Positions 30,381-39,776 are shown, counted from the first letter of the stretch. The stretch is 64,000 nucleotides of DNA from Caballeronia peredens (GCA_001544595.2 FCOH02000004.1:124001-188000); one strand, 5' to 3'. Made by a program: numbers and translations. The notes: generated by a model from the letters alone, not told the origin.

Positions 30381-31619
30381 TTACGGTTTGTCCGGTTGCG
30401 ACGGCGCGGGCGCGGATTCCTCAGACGCATCTTGCGTGCCCGCCGCAGCGCGCGGACCCGGCGCGGCGGGCGGCGCGATCTTGCCGGCCCAGAGCAGTTC
30501 GACCTGCAATCCGTTCGGCTCCGTTTGAAGAATCCGCACGGGCAGCCAGCCGACCGAAGGCGCGAGCCAGATGTCGAGCTTGCGCCGGTCGCCGTCGCGG
30601 CGGGCCAGACGCGTGAAATGGCGCGCTGTCGTGAAGCCGTCGCGCATCTGCACGGTTTCGTCGCCGACGGTTTCGATCGGCCAGATTTCGTTGCTGTCGT
30701 TGTCGGCGACGCTGAATTGCCGCGTGACGCCCGGCTTGTATTTGTCCGGCGCGCCGCGCACGAGGCTCGCGAGCTGCATGACGACGCTGAAGCGGTCCTG
30801 CGCGCCGTCCGCGAGCGGCTGGCTCTGCGGCGTCTTCGTATAGACGATCTGCTTCGTTTCCCGATTGAAGACGGCGATATCGGCGGCGCGGCGGCCGCGC
30901 TGCTCGGAATACTGCTCCGGCGCGATGCCGAAGCCGTCGATATGCCCCTTGCTCGAATACACGTACGGACCGACGAACGGCAGCGGAATCGACACGACCA
31001 TTTCGTAATGCTGGCCGTCGTTGGTCCAGTGGATCGTGCCGGTCTGATTCATCACGCCGTTCACGAGCGTGTCGTAACGCAGGTCGCCGGTGGGCGGAAC
31101 CTCGAATTTATCGCCCGATGCGACGGCAGGCTGCGATGCGGCAGGCGGCGAAGCAGCGGCGGCGGCCTGTGCGGGACCGGACGCCGCCGCGGCAGGCGCT
31201 GCCGAAGGCGCGGAAGCGGCAGGCGTCGCCGCGGTCGCAGTCGCGTCCGGCTGGGGCGTCGTTGCGCTCATGACCGGAGCGGCGGGCGCGGGCGTGGGTT
31301 TGGGAGGCGCGGGCGCTGGCGTCGGCTTAGGCGCAGGCGCCGGTGCCGGTGCCGGTGCAGGCGGCACCGGCACCGGCGGCGCGACGGGTTTCGGCGTCAG
31401 CAGCTCGATCTGCACGGGCGGCGTTTCCGGCGGCGGATTCGTGGGCTGGCGATTGTGCTCGATCCATCGCATCGCGCCCCAGTGCAGCCCCGCCACGATC
31501 AGCACGGCCAGCACCCAGCGCCACCAGCGGCGCGCAGCGATGGCATCGGCGGCATCGGGAGCGGCGTCGGGCGGCTCGCCGGAAGTCGGGCGAGGACGGC
31601 GGAACGGGAAAAATGGCAT
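30381..31619 (-). CDS. DUF3108 protein with TonB-like N-terminus
   Basis: A 412-residue membrane-anchored protein. A short N-terminus is followed by one membrane helix (WWRWVLAVLIVAGLHWGAMRW, about 31-51). Then comes PPVQIELLTPKP, resembling the post-membrane segment of TonB, and a long Pro/Ala/Lys linker (about 70-190). The C-terminal half (about 200-390) is a DUF3108 domain (FEVPPTGDLRYDTLVNGVMNQTGTIHW). Periplasmic, function unknown. The chosen ATG lacks a clear ribosome site, so the exact start is uncertain. It lies just downstream of the iclR-type gene. Confidence 0.8.
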   Translation of the reverse strand: MPFFPFRRPRPTSGEPPDAAPDAADAIAARRWWRWVLAVLIVAGLHWGAMRWIEHNRQPTNPPPETPPVQIELLTPKPVAPPVPVPPAPAPAPAPAPKPTPAPAPPKPTPAPAAPVMSATTPQPDATATAATPAASAPSAAPAAAASGPAQAAAAASPPAASQPAVASGDKFEVPPTGDLRYDTLVNGVMNQTGTIHWTNDGQHYEMVVSIPLPFVGPYVYSSKGHIDGFGIAPEQYSEQRGRRAADIAVFNRETKQIVYTKTPQSQPLADGAQDRFSVVMQLASLVRGAPDKYKPGVTRQFSVADNDSNEIWPIETVGDETVQMRDGFTTARHFTRLARRDGDRRKLDIWLAPSVGWLPVRILQTEPNGLQVELLWAGKIAPPAAPGPRAAAGTQDASEESAPAPSQPDKP

Positions 31620-31717
31620 CGGACGGAGGGCAGAGGGCGGGAACAGGGCGCGCGGAGGCGGAAGGTTTTCGACACGCGCGACGGAAGCGATGTTCCTCGC
31701 GCGAGCAATCCGTGCGT

Positions 31718-32554
31718 TCAGCGTGTTTCGGCCTTGTATCCCAGTTCGTACGACAATCCGCGCGCGCACTCGCGCAGCGCGGAATCGATTTCACCGCCCC
31801 AGTGCGTATCGAAGGCGCCTTCGTGGCCGAGCGCGATCAGCCCGAGCGCGAGTTCGCCCGTCGAATCGAAAACCGGCGTGCAGAACGCGTGGATGCTCGG
31901 CAGCAGCATGCCTTCGACGCGCGCCGCGCCGCGTTCGCGCACCTCGGCGATGAGCGGCTCGACGTCGGCCATGGTCTGCTTCAGCGCGGCGAGTTCGCGA
32001 TCGAGCATCGGCTGGGTCTTGCTGCGCGGCAGATACGCGGCGAACAGCAAGCCTGTGGCCGACGAGAGCAGCGGCATCACGTCGCCTAGTTTGAGCGAGG
32101 CTTTCGCCGGATGGCTCGATTCCATCCAGTGCACGACGGTCGGCCCCTGATTGCCCCACACCGCGATGCCGACCGTCTGATCGAGCCGGTCGCGCAATTC
32201 CGCCAGCGCGATGCGCGCGAGCCTCACGCCATCGACGCGCGCGAGTCGCGCGAGACCCATCTGCAACGCGAAGCCGCCGAGTTCGTAGCGCCCGGAAACC
32301 GGATCCTGCGACGCGAGCCCGAGCCGCAAAAAGCTCACGAGATAGCGATGCGCCTTCGCCGGGCTCATGCCCGCGCGCTGCGCGAGGTCGCGCAGCATCA
32401 TCGCGCGCGGCTCGTTGGTGAGCACGTCGAGCAGCCGGAAACCGACTTCGATCGACTGAATGCCGGAGCGCGTTTTTTCTTCGGCGGCGTCGGCGGAATC
32501 AGCGGCGTCGAGCGGGTCTTCGTCGTCGGGCAAGGCGGATTGGAGCGGTGGCAT
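31718..32554 (-). CDS. IclR-family transcriptional regulator
   Basis: A 278-residue regulator. The N-terminal winged HTH (about 34-95, SIEVGFRLLDVL...MLRDLAQRAGMSPAKAHRYLVSFLRLGLA) is followed by the GAF-like effector domain, with FCTPVFDSTGELALGLIALG near the C-terminus. It is divergent from the FAH-family hydrolase gene, with 77 bp between starts, so it probably controls that gene or operon. The effector is likely an aromatic or keto-acid intermediate; this is inference from family habits. Confidence 0.92.
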   Translation of the reverse strand: MPPLQSALPDDEDPLDAADSADAAEEKTRSGIQSIEVGFRLLDVLTNEPRAMMLRDLAQRAGMSPAKAHRYLVSFLRLGLASQDPVSGRYELGGFALQMGLARLARVDGVRLARIALAELRDRLDQTVGIAVWGNQGPTVVHWMESSHPAKASLKLGDVMPLLSSATGLLFAAYLPRSKTQPMLDRELAALKQTMADVEPLIAEVRERGAARVEGMLLPSIHAFCTPVFDSTGELALGLIALGHEGAFDTHWGGEIDSALRECARGLSYELGYKAETR

Positions 32555-32631
32555 CGAGCGTTCAGGACAGCCGGGGGATTCACCATCGTAAAATAGATTT
32601 CCCTTAACGTCATCTCACCGACATTCGCTCT

Positions 32632-33618
32632 ATGAAACTCGCCACGCTGAAGGACGGCACCCGCGACGGCCAGCTCGTCGTCGTTTCGCGCGATTTGCGC
32701 ACGGCGGCCATCGCCGATGGAATCGTGTCGACGCTGCAACGCGCGCTCGACGACTGGACCTTCTACGCGCCGCAACTCATGGATGTCTACGAAGCGCTCA
32801 ATCTGGGCCGCGCGCGCAACCCGTTCCCGTTCGATCCGAAGGCATGCATGGCGCCGCTGCCGCGCGCGTTCCAGTGGGCGGACGGCTCGGCGTACGTGAA
32901 TCACGTCGAACTGGTGCGGCGCGCGCGCAACGCGGACATGCCGCCCGAGTTCTGGACCGATCCGCTGATGTATCAGGGCGGCAGCGACGACTTCATCGGC
33001 GCAACCGACGACATCGTGTGCGCGACGGAGTCGTACGGCATCGACTTCGAGGCGGAAGTCGCCGTGATCACCACCGACGTGCCGATGGCCGCGACGCCCG
33101 ACGAAGCCCTGCGCAGCGTGCGCCTGCTGATGCTCGCCAACGACGTGTCGCTGCGCAATCTCATTCCCGCCGAGCTGGCGAAGGGCTTCGGCTTTTTCCA
33201 GAGCAAGCCAGCGACAGCGTTCTCGCCCGTCGCCGTGACGCCCGACGAACTCGGCGACGCATGGCGCGAAGGCCGCGTGCATCGCCCAATGGTTGTGCAC
33301 TGGAACGGCAAGAAGGTCGGCCAGCCGAACTGCGGCGTCGACATGGTGTTCCACTTCGGCCAGCTGATCGCGCACGCGGCGAAGACGCGCAATCTGCGCG
33401 CGGGCGCGATCGTCGGCTCCGGCACGATCTCCAACAAGGACGCGACGCGCGGCTACTGCTGCATCGCCGAGAAGCGCTGTCTGGAGACCATCGAACACGG
33501 CGCGCCGCAGACGCCCTTCATGCAGTTCGGCGACAGCGTGAAGATCGAGATGTTCGACGAAGAGGGCAAGTCGGTGTTCGGCGCGATCGATCAGGCCGTC
33601 GTTCAACCCGGGGATTGA
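32632..33618 (+). CDS. fumarylacetoacetate hydrolase-family protein
   Basis: A 328-residue FAH-family enzyme. The N-terminal FAH_N-like domain is about 1-75. The catalytic core has the divalent metal motif in YGIDFEAEVAVITTDV (E-x-E with a following Asp) and VGSGTISNKD. The family hydrolyses C-C bonds of beta-diketo acids or decarboxylates/isomerises related compounds. The length and two-domain layout suggest a fumarylacetoacetase-like rather than short FAHD1-type protein. It is divergent from the IclR gene. The substrate is not established. Confidence 0.87.
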   Translation: MKLATLKDGTRDGQLVVVSRDLRTAAIADGIVSTLQRALDDWTFYAPQLMDVYEALNLGRARNPFPFDPKACMAPLPRAFQWADGSAYVNHVELVRRARNADMPPEFWTDPLMYQGGSDDFIGATDDIVCATESYGIDFEAEVAVITTDVPMAATPDEALRSVRLLMLANDVSLRNLIPAELAKGFGFFQSKPATAFSPVAVTPDELGDAWREGRVHRPMVVHWNGKKVGQPNCGVDMVFHFGQLIAHAAKTRNLRAGAIVGSGTISNKDATRGYCCIAEKRCLETIEHGAPQTPFMQFGDSVKIEMFDEEGKSVFGAIDQAVVQPGD

Positions 33619-33741
33619 ACGCGCGCCGGGTCAACCGCTTTGCAACGGGTTTAGCCCGATGCGACGCCCGCGGGCCTCGCCTTACACTTTGCCGGGCTGC
33701 GTTTGCGCGGCAGAAGAACTATCAAAAAAAAGGAGACTTCG

Positions 33742-34911
33742 ATGGCGGCAGGCAGGTGGAAATTCCTGGCGGGCGCGGCGTTCGCGCTCGCCGCGACGAC
33801 GGCAGCATTCGCGCAGACGGCGCAGCACGTGAAGATCGGGCTCGTGCTTTCGCTTACGGGTCCGGCGGCGTCGCTCGGCATTCCCGCGCGCGACACGGTA
33901 GCGCTGCTGCCGAAGGAAATGGGCGGCAGGCCGGTCGATTACATCGTGCTCGACGACGCCTCCGACACCACGCAAGCCGTGCAGACCACGAAGAAGCTCA
34001 TCAGCGAAGATCAGGTCGATGCGATCATCGGCTCGTCGATCACGCCGAACTCGCTCGCGATGATCGATGTCGTGGCGCAAGGACAAACGCCGATGATCTC
34101 GCTCGCGTCGTCGGCGAAGATCATCGAACCGGTCGACGAGAAGCGCCGCTGGGTTTTCAAGACACCGCAGACCGACGCGATGATGGCTTCCGCGATCGCC
34201 GAGCACGCAAGCAATCACGGCGTGAAGACGCTCGCATACATCGGCCAGGCGGACGCGCTCGGCGAGACGTTCTACGCGGAAGTCGCGAAGTTCGCGCAAC
34301 TGCACAAGATCGAGGTGGTCGCGAACGAGCGCTTCAACCGCACCGATCCGAGCGTGACCGGGCAAATTCTCAAGATTCTCGCGGCGAAGCCGGATGCGGT
34401 GGTTGTAGGCGCGGCCGGCACGCCCGCCGCGCTGCCGCCGAAAACGCTCGCGCAGCGCGGCTACAAGGGCAAGATCTATCACAATCACGGCGTCGGCAAC
34501 CGCGATTTCCTGCGCGTGTGCGGCGCGGATTGCAACGGCACCTTCCTGCCCGCGAGCCCGGTGCTCGTCGCCGCGCAACTGCCGGACGATCATCCCGCCA
34601 AACGCCTCGCGCTCGAATACATCAAACTGTACGAGGCGAAGCAGGGCGCGGGCAGCGTATCGGCATTCGGCTCGTATGCGTGGGACGCGGGCATGCTGCT
34701 CAACCGCGCGGTGCCGATTGCGCTGAAAGCGGACGCGCCGGGCACGCCCGCGTTTCGTCAGGCATTGCGCGACGCGCTCGAAGGCACGAAGAATTTCTCC
34801 GACACCAACGGGCAGGTCAACATGACGCCCAACGATCACATCGGCCTCGATCAGCGCGCGCGCGTGATGGTCGAGATCCGCGACGGCAAATGGATCTATC
34901 AGCCGCGCTAA
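33742..34911 (+). CDS. ABC transporter substrate-binding protein, branched-chain amino acid type
   Basis: A 389-residue periplasmic binding protein. The signal peptide ends AFA-QTAQ; the mature protein begins VKIGLVLSLTGPAASLG, the typical opening of Peripla_BP_6 (LivJ/LivK family). AGGAG lies 7 nt before the ATG. No permease or ATPase genes are adjacent, so it must pair with a transporter elsewhere. Next to FAH and enoyl-CoA hydratase genes, an aromatic or short-chain acid ligand is plausible, but unproven. Confidence 0.9.
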   Translation: MAAGRWKFLAGAAFALAATTAAFAQTAQHVKIGLVLSLTGPAASLGIPARDTVALLPKEMGGRPVDYIVLDDASDTTQAVQTTKKLISEDQVDAIIGSSITPNSLAMIDVVAQGQTPMISLASSAKIIEPVDEKRRWVFKTPQTDAMMASAIAEHASNHGVKTLAYIGQADALGETFYAEVAKFAQLHKIEVVANERFNRTDPSVTGQILKILAAKPDAVVVGAAGTPAALPPKTLAQRGYKGKIYHNHGVGNRDFLRVCGADCNGTFLPASPVLVAAQLPDDHPAKRLALEYIKLYEAKQGAGSVSAFGSYAWDAGMLLNRAVPIALKADAPGTPAFRQALRDALEGTKNFSDTNGQVNMTPNDHIGLDQRARVMVEIRDGKWIYQPR

Positions 34912-34926
34912 CCAGGGCTTGACGAC

Positions 34927-35754
34927 ATGAGCGATCTTTCTCTTTATGCGGGCTATCAATCGCTTCAGTTGCGCCGCCATCCGCATGGCGTGCTCGAAGT
35001 GGTGATGCCCGGCACGGGCGCGAACAAGAGCGGTCTCTCCACCGCCGACGCCAACATGCATCGTGAACTCGCGGACATCTGGCGCGACATCGACCGCGAT
35101 CCGGACACGCGCGTCGCGCTGATCCGCGGCGAAGGCAAGGGCTTCTCGGCGGGCGGCGATCTCGGGCTCGTCGAAGAGATGGCGAACGACTTCGACGTGC
35201 GCGCGCGGGTCTGGCGCGAGGCGCGCGATCTCGTGTACAACGTGATCAATTGCGGCAAGCCCATCGTCTCCGCGATGCACGGCCCGGCGGTCGGCGCGGG
35301 GCTCGTCGCGGGCTTGCTCGCGGATATCTCGATCGCCTCGAAGTCGGCGCGCATCATCGACGGGCACACGCGGCTCGGCGTCGCGGCGGGCGATCACGCG
35401 GCGATCGTCTGGCCGCTGCTGTGCGGCATGGCGAAGGCCAAGTACTATCTGCTGCTATGCGAGCCGGTGAGCGGCGAGGAAGCGGAGCGCATCGGGCTGG
35501 TGTCGCTCGCCGTCGAGGAGAGCGAACTCATGCCGAAGGCGATCGAAGTCGCGAACCGGCTCGCACTCGGTTCGCAGACCGCGATCCGCTGGACGAAGTA
35601 CGCGCTCAACAACTGGCTGCGCTCGGCGGGCCCGACCTTCGATACCTCGCTTGCACTGGAATTCATGGGTTTCGCGGGGCCGGACGTGCACGAAGGCATG
35701 CGTTCGCTGCGCGAGCGACGCGCGCCGGATTTTCCGGGCGGCGCGCCGTTCTGA
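34927..35754 (+). CDS. enoyl-CoA hydratase/isomerase family protein
   Basis: A 275-residue crotonase-fold protein. The oxyanion-hole segments are [12 protein letters not shown] (about 74-85) and [23 protein letters not shown]. The DxxxA and Gly pattern is kept, while the exact acidic catalytic residues of a hydratase are not clear from inspection. It starts 15 bp after the binding-protein gene, so it is probably in the same transcript. Role: beta-oxidation or aromatic side-chain catabolism. Confidence 0.88.
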   Translation: MSDLSLYAGYQSLQLRRHPHGVLEVVMPGTGANKSGLSTADANMHRELADIWRDIDRDPDTRVALIRGEGKGFSAGGDLGLVEEMANDFDVRARVWREARDLVYNVINCGKPIVSAMHGPAVGAGLVAGLLADISIASKSARIIDGHTRLGVAAGDHAAIVWPLLCGMAKAKYYLLLCEPVSGEEAERIGLVSLAVEESELMPKAIEVANRLALGSQTAIRWTKYALNNWLRSAGPTFDTSLALEFMGFAGPDVHEGMRSLRERRAPDFPGGAPF

Positions 35755-35793
35755 GCCACGCGACCACACACGCACTAAAACAAGGAGAGGCGA

Positions 35794-36555
35794 ATGACCG
35801 ATCACTCAGGCGGCACGCCGCCCTATACGATTCCCGGTTTTCCCGGATTCGGCCAGGCGGACATGATGGGCAAGATGTGGGAACTGATGCGCCTGAATCC
35901 GTTCGCCGCCGCGATGCCGGGCGGCGGGCAGGGCGTGGGTCCTTCCCTTTCGATGATGTCCGACATGCTCGCTCCGCTCACCAACATCGAGGAACTCGAC
36001 AAGCGCGTGACCGACATGCGCGCCGTCGAGCACTGGCTGAAGCTCAACCTGAACATGCTGCAATCGGCCATTCAGGCGCTGGAAGTGCAGCGCGCGACGC
36101 TCGCGACGCTGCGCGCGTTCGGCGCATTCGCACAGACATCGGTGGAGAGCGCGCAGAACACGGCGAGCGAAAAGCCGAAATCGGCGGCCGCCGGCTGGCC
36201 GATGAACGCAGCCGCCGCGAAACCGGAGACGCCGAAACAAGAGGCGGCCGCCCAGGAATCCGCCGCGGAGCGGGACGGCGACGAAGCGGCCGGCGGGCAA
36301 TCCGCGCCGCCGCCCGGCTTCGATCCGGCCGGCTGGTGGAACGTGCTGCAGTCGCAGTTCAACCAGCTCGCGCATCTCGCGATGATTCAGCCCGGCATGA
36401 CCGGCCCGCTCGGCGCAACGGACGACGCCCCGGCCGCCGCCGGCAGTCCGGACGCGCAGCATCCGGCGGCGCCCGGCAGCGAGGAAAAATCCGAAAGCGC
36501 GGCCACGAAGAAGGCGCCCGCGAAAAAGTCCGCGCCGCGCAAGAAACCCGAGTAA
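35794..36555 (+). CDS. phaM: polyhydroxyalkanoate granule regulator PhaM
   Basis: A 253-residue protein with the PhaM N-terminal pattern PGFPGFGQADMMGKMWELMRLNPF and the helical VTDMRAVEHWLKLNLNMLQSAIQALEVQRATLATL. The C-terminus is Ala-rich and ends in a basic KKAPAKKSAPRKKPE tail of the histone-H1 type, thought to bind DNA. In Ralstonia eutropha PhaM activates PhaC and tethers PHB granules to the nucleoid. AAGGAG upstream supports the start. Confidence 0.9.
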   Translation: MTDHSGGTPPYTIPGFPGFGQADMMGKMWELMRLNPFAAAMPGGGQGVGPSLSMMSDMLAPLTNIEELDKRVTDMRAVEHWLKLNLNMLQSAIQALEVQRATLATLRAFGAFAQTSVESAQNTASEKPKSAAAGWPMNAAAAKPETPKQEAAAQESAAERDGDEAAGGQSAPPPGFDPAGWWNVLQSQFNQLAHLAMIQPGMTGPLGATDDAPAAAGSPDAQHPAAPGSEEKSESAATKKAPAKKSAPRKKPE

Positions 36556-36836
36556 TTTCGCCGGCGGCGCGTCACGCGCCGCCGCATCCGCCGAATCCCT
36601 TCGATGCGCATGGCTGCATCGAAGCGCGTCCTGCGTCATTCCCGTGTCATTCCTGTCGTTTGCATCCGTCCGCGCGGCCGCTTCGTACATGAAGCGTGCA
36701 GAAACGCATCCCGATGCCGCTAATCGTTTCAATTTTGTCTATGATGAAAACTGGACGGCGCTGAAATTTGTCCACCTCGCGGAGCGGGCATGCAACCTGC
36801 ATCGATAGAGACGTAATCCATTCGATCGATCTGTCC

Positions 36837-37841
36837 ATGACAAATTCACCAGAACAGGAGTTCGATTCCGACCCGGTTTCCGACGGCGCGGCGCTGCCGG
36901 AGCCCGTGCCGAGGCGCGCCAGGGCGTCCGCGGCGGTCGGAATCGGAATCGGCGCGATCGCGCAGGAAATTGGTCTGACGAAGGACACGCTGCGTGTCTG
37001 GGAGCGCCGTTACGGCTTTCCGGAGCCGATGCGCTCACCCGGCGGCGAGCGGCTGTATCCGCAGGAGCAGGTGTCGAAGCTGCGTCTCGTGAAGCGTCTT
37101 CTCGACGCGGGGCATCGGCCGAGCAAGGTGCTCGGACAGTCGATCGAGGTCTTGCAGCAGCTCGCCGAGAGTTCCGGCATCGGTCAGGACGCGCCGGATG
37201 TGGAACTCGATCGTCTGATTTCACTGCTGCGCGCCAGTTCGTTCGAAGAGTTTCGCTTCGAACTGTTGAAACGCGCGACCCGCGACGGGCTCGAACGCTT
37301 CGTTCTGGACGTGGCGGCGCCGCTCGCGGCGCGCGTCGGCAATGCGTGGGCCGCGGGCACCTTGCAGGTCTATCACGAGCATTTGTTCAGCGAGGCGCTG
37401 CAGACCACGCTGCGCACGTTGATGCGCCCGCTGTCCGATGCGCTGCGCGGTCGCGGCGGCCGTCCGCGCGTGCTGCTCACGACGCTGTCCGGCGAAGGCC
37501 ACGGGCTCGGCATCCTGATGGCCGAAGCCATGTTTACGCTCTCCGAGTGCGAGTGCGTCCAGCTCGGCCTGCAGACGCCGCTGCACGATATCGTCGATGC
37601 CGTGGCGGCGCACAACGTCGATATCGTCGCGCTGTCGTTTACGGCTGTGCTGCCCGCGCAGTCCATCGCGAACGGCCTCGCGGACTTGCGCGGCCTGTTG
37701 CCGCCGCACGTGCGTGTCTGGGTCGGCGGCAGCAGTCCGGCGCTGCGCCGCAAGTTCAACGACGGCGTGCATCACATCGAAGGGCTGACGCCAATCGACG
37801 AAATTGTCGCGGATTGGCGTCAAACCCCCGTGCTAAGATGA
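36837..37841 (+). CDS. MerR-family regulator with B12-binding domain (CarH/LitR-like)
   Basis: A 334-residue protein. The N-terminal MerR HTH (about 34-105) contains IGAIAQEIGLTKDTLRVWERRYGFPEP, then the B12 cap region and the cobalamin-binding Rossmann domain. Two motifs of the light-sensing AdoCbl receptors are intact: W171-x9-E181-H182 and E220-x-H222-x2-G225 (the His is the lower-axial ligand). In CarH, dark-state AdoCbl tetramers bind DNA and light releases them. The 23-codon upstream extension would need a TTG and was not used; no strong ribosome site is visible at the ATG. Confidence 0.88.
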   Translation: MTNSPEQEFDSDPVSDGAALPEPVPRRARASAAVGIGIGAIAQEIGLTKDTLRVWERRYGFPEPMRSPGGERLYPQEQVSKLRLVKRLLDAGHRPSKVLGQSIEVLQQLAESSGIGQDAPDVELDRLISLLRASSFEEFRFELLKRATRDGLERFVLDVAAPLAARVGNAWAAGTLQVYHEHLFSEALQTTLRTLMRPLSDALRGRGGRPRVLLTTLSGEGHGLGILMAEAMFTLSECECVQLGLQTPLHDIVDAVAAHNVDIVALSFTAVLPAQSIANGLADLRGLLPPHVRVWVGGSSPALRRKFNDGVHHIEGLTPIDEIVADWRQTPVLR

Positions 37842-38243
37842 GAGACGCTCGCAGGGCGGGCGTCGGCGCATGCGCGTGGTGTATCGCTGCAGACGGTTGC
37901 ATCGCACGGTTGTCACGCAGCCGCGCCATACTGCGCGGCCGGCGCAGTGCCGGCGGCAGGCTCGGCGCCAGTTGAACATACCTCAGGCACAGGTTTCGCT
38001 CCTCACCCACGGTAGAACAAGACGCAGGACACGCAACATTTGCACGGCAAGTGCAGTGTTTTCGCGGGACCCGACGCGTTGCCGCAGCGCTATTTCCGGC
38101 GCTTCGTTGTCGCTTTTCGTCTTAGGCCGACCGAATCCCGCGTAAAATTGAAAGCTTGGCTGCTCGCGTGCATGAATCGCCTGCACGCGACGGCCGAACG
38201 TCTTGTAGATATAACGTCGCATAAGTGGCATCAGGGGTGGACT
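37842..38243. other. 402-bp intergenic region between carH-like and ferritin-like genes
   Basis: No convincing ORF. It contains several G/C-rich short inverted repeats (for example around 37930-37975) and ends in an A/T-richer stretch (38200-38220, GATATAAC) near the downstream start. It probably holds the promoter and leader of the ferritin-like gene. A structured RNA is possible but I cannot identify one. Confidence 0.4.
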
Positions 38244-39122
38244 ATGAACACCATGCTTTATCCGGAACTTTATAAATCGCTGGAATCCGTCCGCTGGGAT
38301 ATGGAGAAGGATATTCCCTGGGACAAATTCGATGCGTCCCTGCTCACCGACGAGCAGGCCCGGACCATCAAGATGAACGCGATCACCGAATGGTCCGCTC
38401 TTCCCGCAACCGAAATGTTCCTGCGTGACAACCATCACGACAGCGACTTCTCCGCTTTCATGAGCGTGTGGTTTTTCGAAGAGCAGAAACATTCGCTCGT
38501 GCTGATGGAGTATCTGCGGCGCTTCAAGCCCGATCTCGTGCCGAGCGAAGAGGAGCTGCACGCGGTGCGCTTCGAGTTCGATCCGGCGCCGCCGCTGGAA
38601 ACGCTGATGCTGCATTTCTGCGGCGAAATCCGTTTGAATCACTGGTATCGCCGCGCGGCCGAATGGCATACCGAGCCGGTCATCAAGCACATCTACGAAA
38701 CCATTTCGCGCGACGAAGCCCGCCACGGCGGCGCGTATCTGCGCTACATGAAGAAGGCGCTCGCGAACGCAGGCGATACCGCACGCGCCGCCTTCGCCAA
38801 GATCGGCGTGCTGATGGCGTCCGCGCGCCGCACGGAAAAGCCGCTGCATCCGACCAACCTGCACGTCAATCAGGCGCTTTTCCCGCGCGATACCGTGCAG
38901 TCGCGTCTGCCCGATCCGGAATGGCTCGAGCGCTGGCTCGACGACCAGATCCGTTTCGACGACAGCTGGGAAAGGAAGGTGGTCGAACGCATTCTGCATA
39001 ACCTGTCCATCTTGTTCGAGCGTTCGTTCGTGACCGCGCAGGAACTGAACCGCTATCGCAAGGAAGTGGTGCAGCGCCTGCAAGCCGCCGCGCCGGGCGG
39101 TGCGGCCGAGCAGCCGGCCTGA
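38244..39122 (+). CDS. ferritin-like di-iron protein
   Basis: A 292-residue all-helical protein carrying a ferritin-like two-metal pattern: E49 or E57, E80-x2-H83 (FFEEQKH), E128 (CGEIRLNHW) and E158-x2-H161 (SRDEARHGG). The spacing of two E-x2-H pairs resembles acyl-ACP desaturase/AurF-type carboxylate-bridged enzymes more than storage ferritins. Oxygenase or desaturase activity is therefore plausible, but unproven. It is followed by a clear terminator, so it is transcribed alone. Confidence 0.8.
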   Translation: MNTMLYPELYKSLESVRWDMEKDIPWDKFDASLLTDEQARTIKMNAITEWSALPATEMFLRDNHHDSDFSAFMSVWFFEEQKHSLVLMEYLRRFKPDLVPSEEELHAVRFEFDPAPPLETLMLHFCGEIRLNHWYRRAAEWHTEPVIKHIYETISRDEARHGGAYLRYMKKALANAGDTARAAFAKIGVLMASARRTEKPLHPTNLHVNQALFPRDTVQSRLPDPEWLERWLDDQIRFDDSWERKVVERILHNLSILFERSFVTAQELNRYRKEVVQRLQAAAPGGAAEQPA

Positions 39123-39165
39123 AGTTTCCCGAGGCTTCCCTGAGGCTTCCGGCATCGAAAACGAG

Positions 39166-39198
39166 ACGGCCCGCCGCGTAACATCGGCGGGCCGTTTT
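39166..39198 (+). terminator. terminator after ferritin-like gene
   Basis: Perfect 11-bp stem ACGGCCCGCCG / CGGCGGGCCGT, 8-nt loop, then TTTT. Confidence 0.85.
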
Positions 39199-39293
39199 GC
39201 GTCGTCTGCGTTCTACCGCCGTCCGTGCGCAAGCCGCCGTGGCACAATGCGCGCTTCCCGAACCCCGCAACGAATACCGCAACGAGCGCCGCC

Positions 39294-39776
39294 ATGTCCG
39301 TCATTTTCGAACGCAAGATCACCACGCGCGACGCGCTCGCCGCGCTCCGTCCGACGCTTGCCGGTCCGGTCGTGTTCACCAACGGCGTCTTCGACATTCT
39401 TCATCGCGGGCACGTCACTTATCTGGCGGACGCGAAGGCGCTCGGCGCGACGCTCATCGTCGGCGTGAACAGCGATGCATCCGTGCGCACGCTCGGCAAG
39501 GGCGACGATCGCCCGATCAATCACGAGGACGACCGGATGGCGTTGCTCGCGGCGCTCGAAAGCGTCGACTGGGTGGTGAAGTTCGGGGAATCGACGCCGC
39601 TGGAACTGATCGGTGCGTTGCACCCCGACGTGCTGGTCAAGGGCGGCGATTACGACATGGACAAGCTGGCCGAGTCGGCGCTCGTGCGCAGTTGGGGCGG
39701 CAAGGCGCTCGCCATCGCGTTCGAGCATGATCGGTCGACGACCGCGCTGCTCAGAAAGGTCCGCGCGCAGTCCTGA
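39294..39776 (+). CDS. rfaE2: D-glycero-beta-D-manno-heptose 1-phosphate adenylyltransferase
   Basis: A 160-residue nucleotidyltransferase, the stand-alone C-terminal half of HldE. VVFTNGVFDILHRGHVTYL contains the cytidylyltransferase-type HxGH motif (HRGH), and the later GGDYDMDKL and RSTTALL are conserved. It forms ADP-heptose for the LPS inner core. No kinase half is adjacent; in Burkholderia the two activities are encoded separately. The ATG at 39294 gives the family length; upstream in-frame sequence is shadow. Confidence 0.93.
   Translation: MSVIFERKITTRDALAALRPTLAGPVVFTNGVFDILHRGHVTYLADAKALGATLIVGVNSDASVRTLGKGDDRPINHEDDRMALLAALESVDWVVKFGESTPLELIGALHPDVLVKGGDYDMDKLAESALVRSWGGKALAIAFEHDRSTTALLRKVRAQS

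Noticed and set aside
37842-38243. Possible 6S-like or other structured RNA
   Set aside because: Some short pairings and a CCTGAGGTATGTTC-like string on the minus strand recall 6S RNA, but I could not pair a matching 3' strand, so no call is made.
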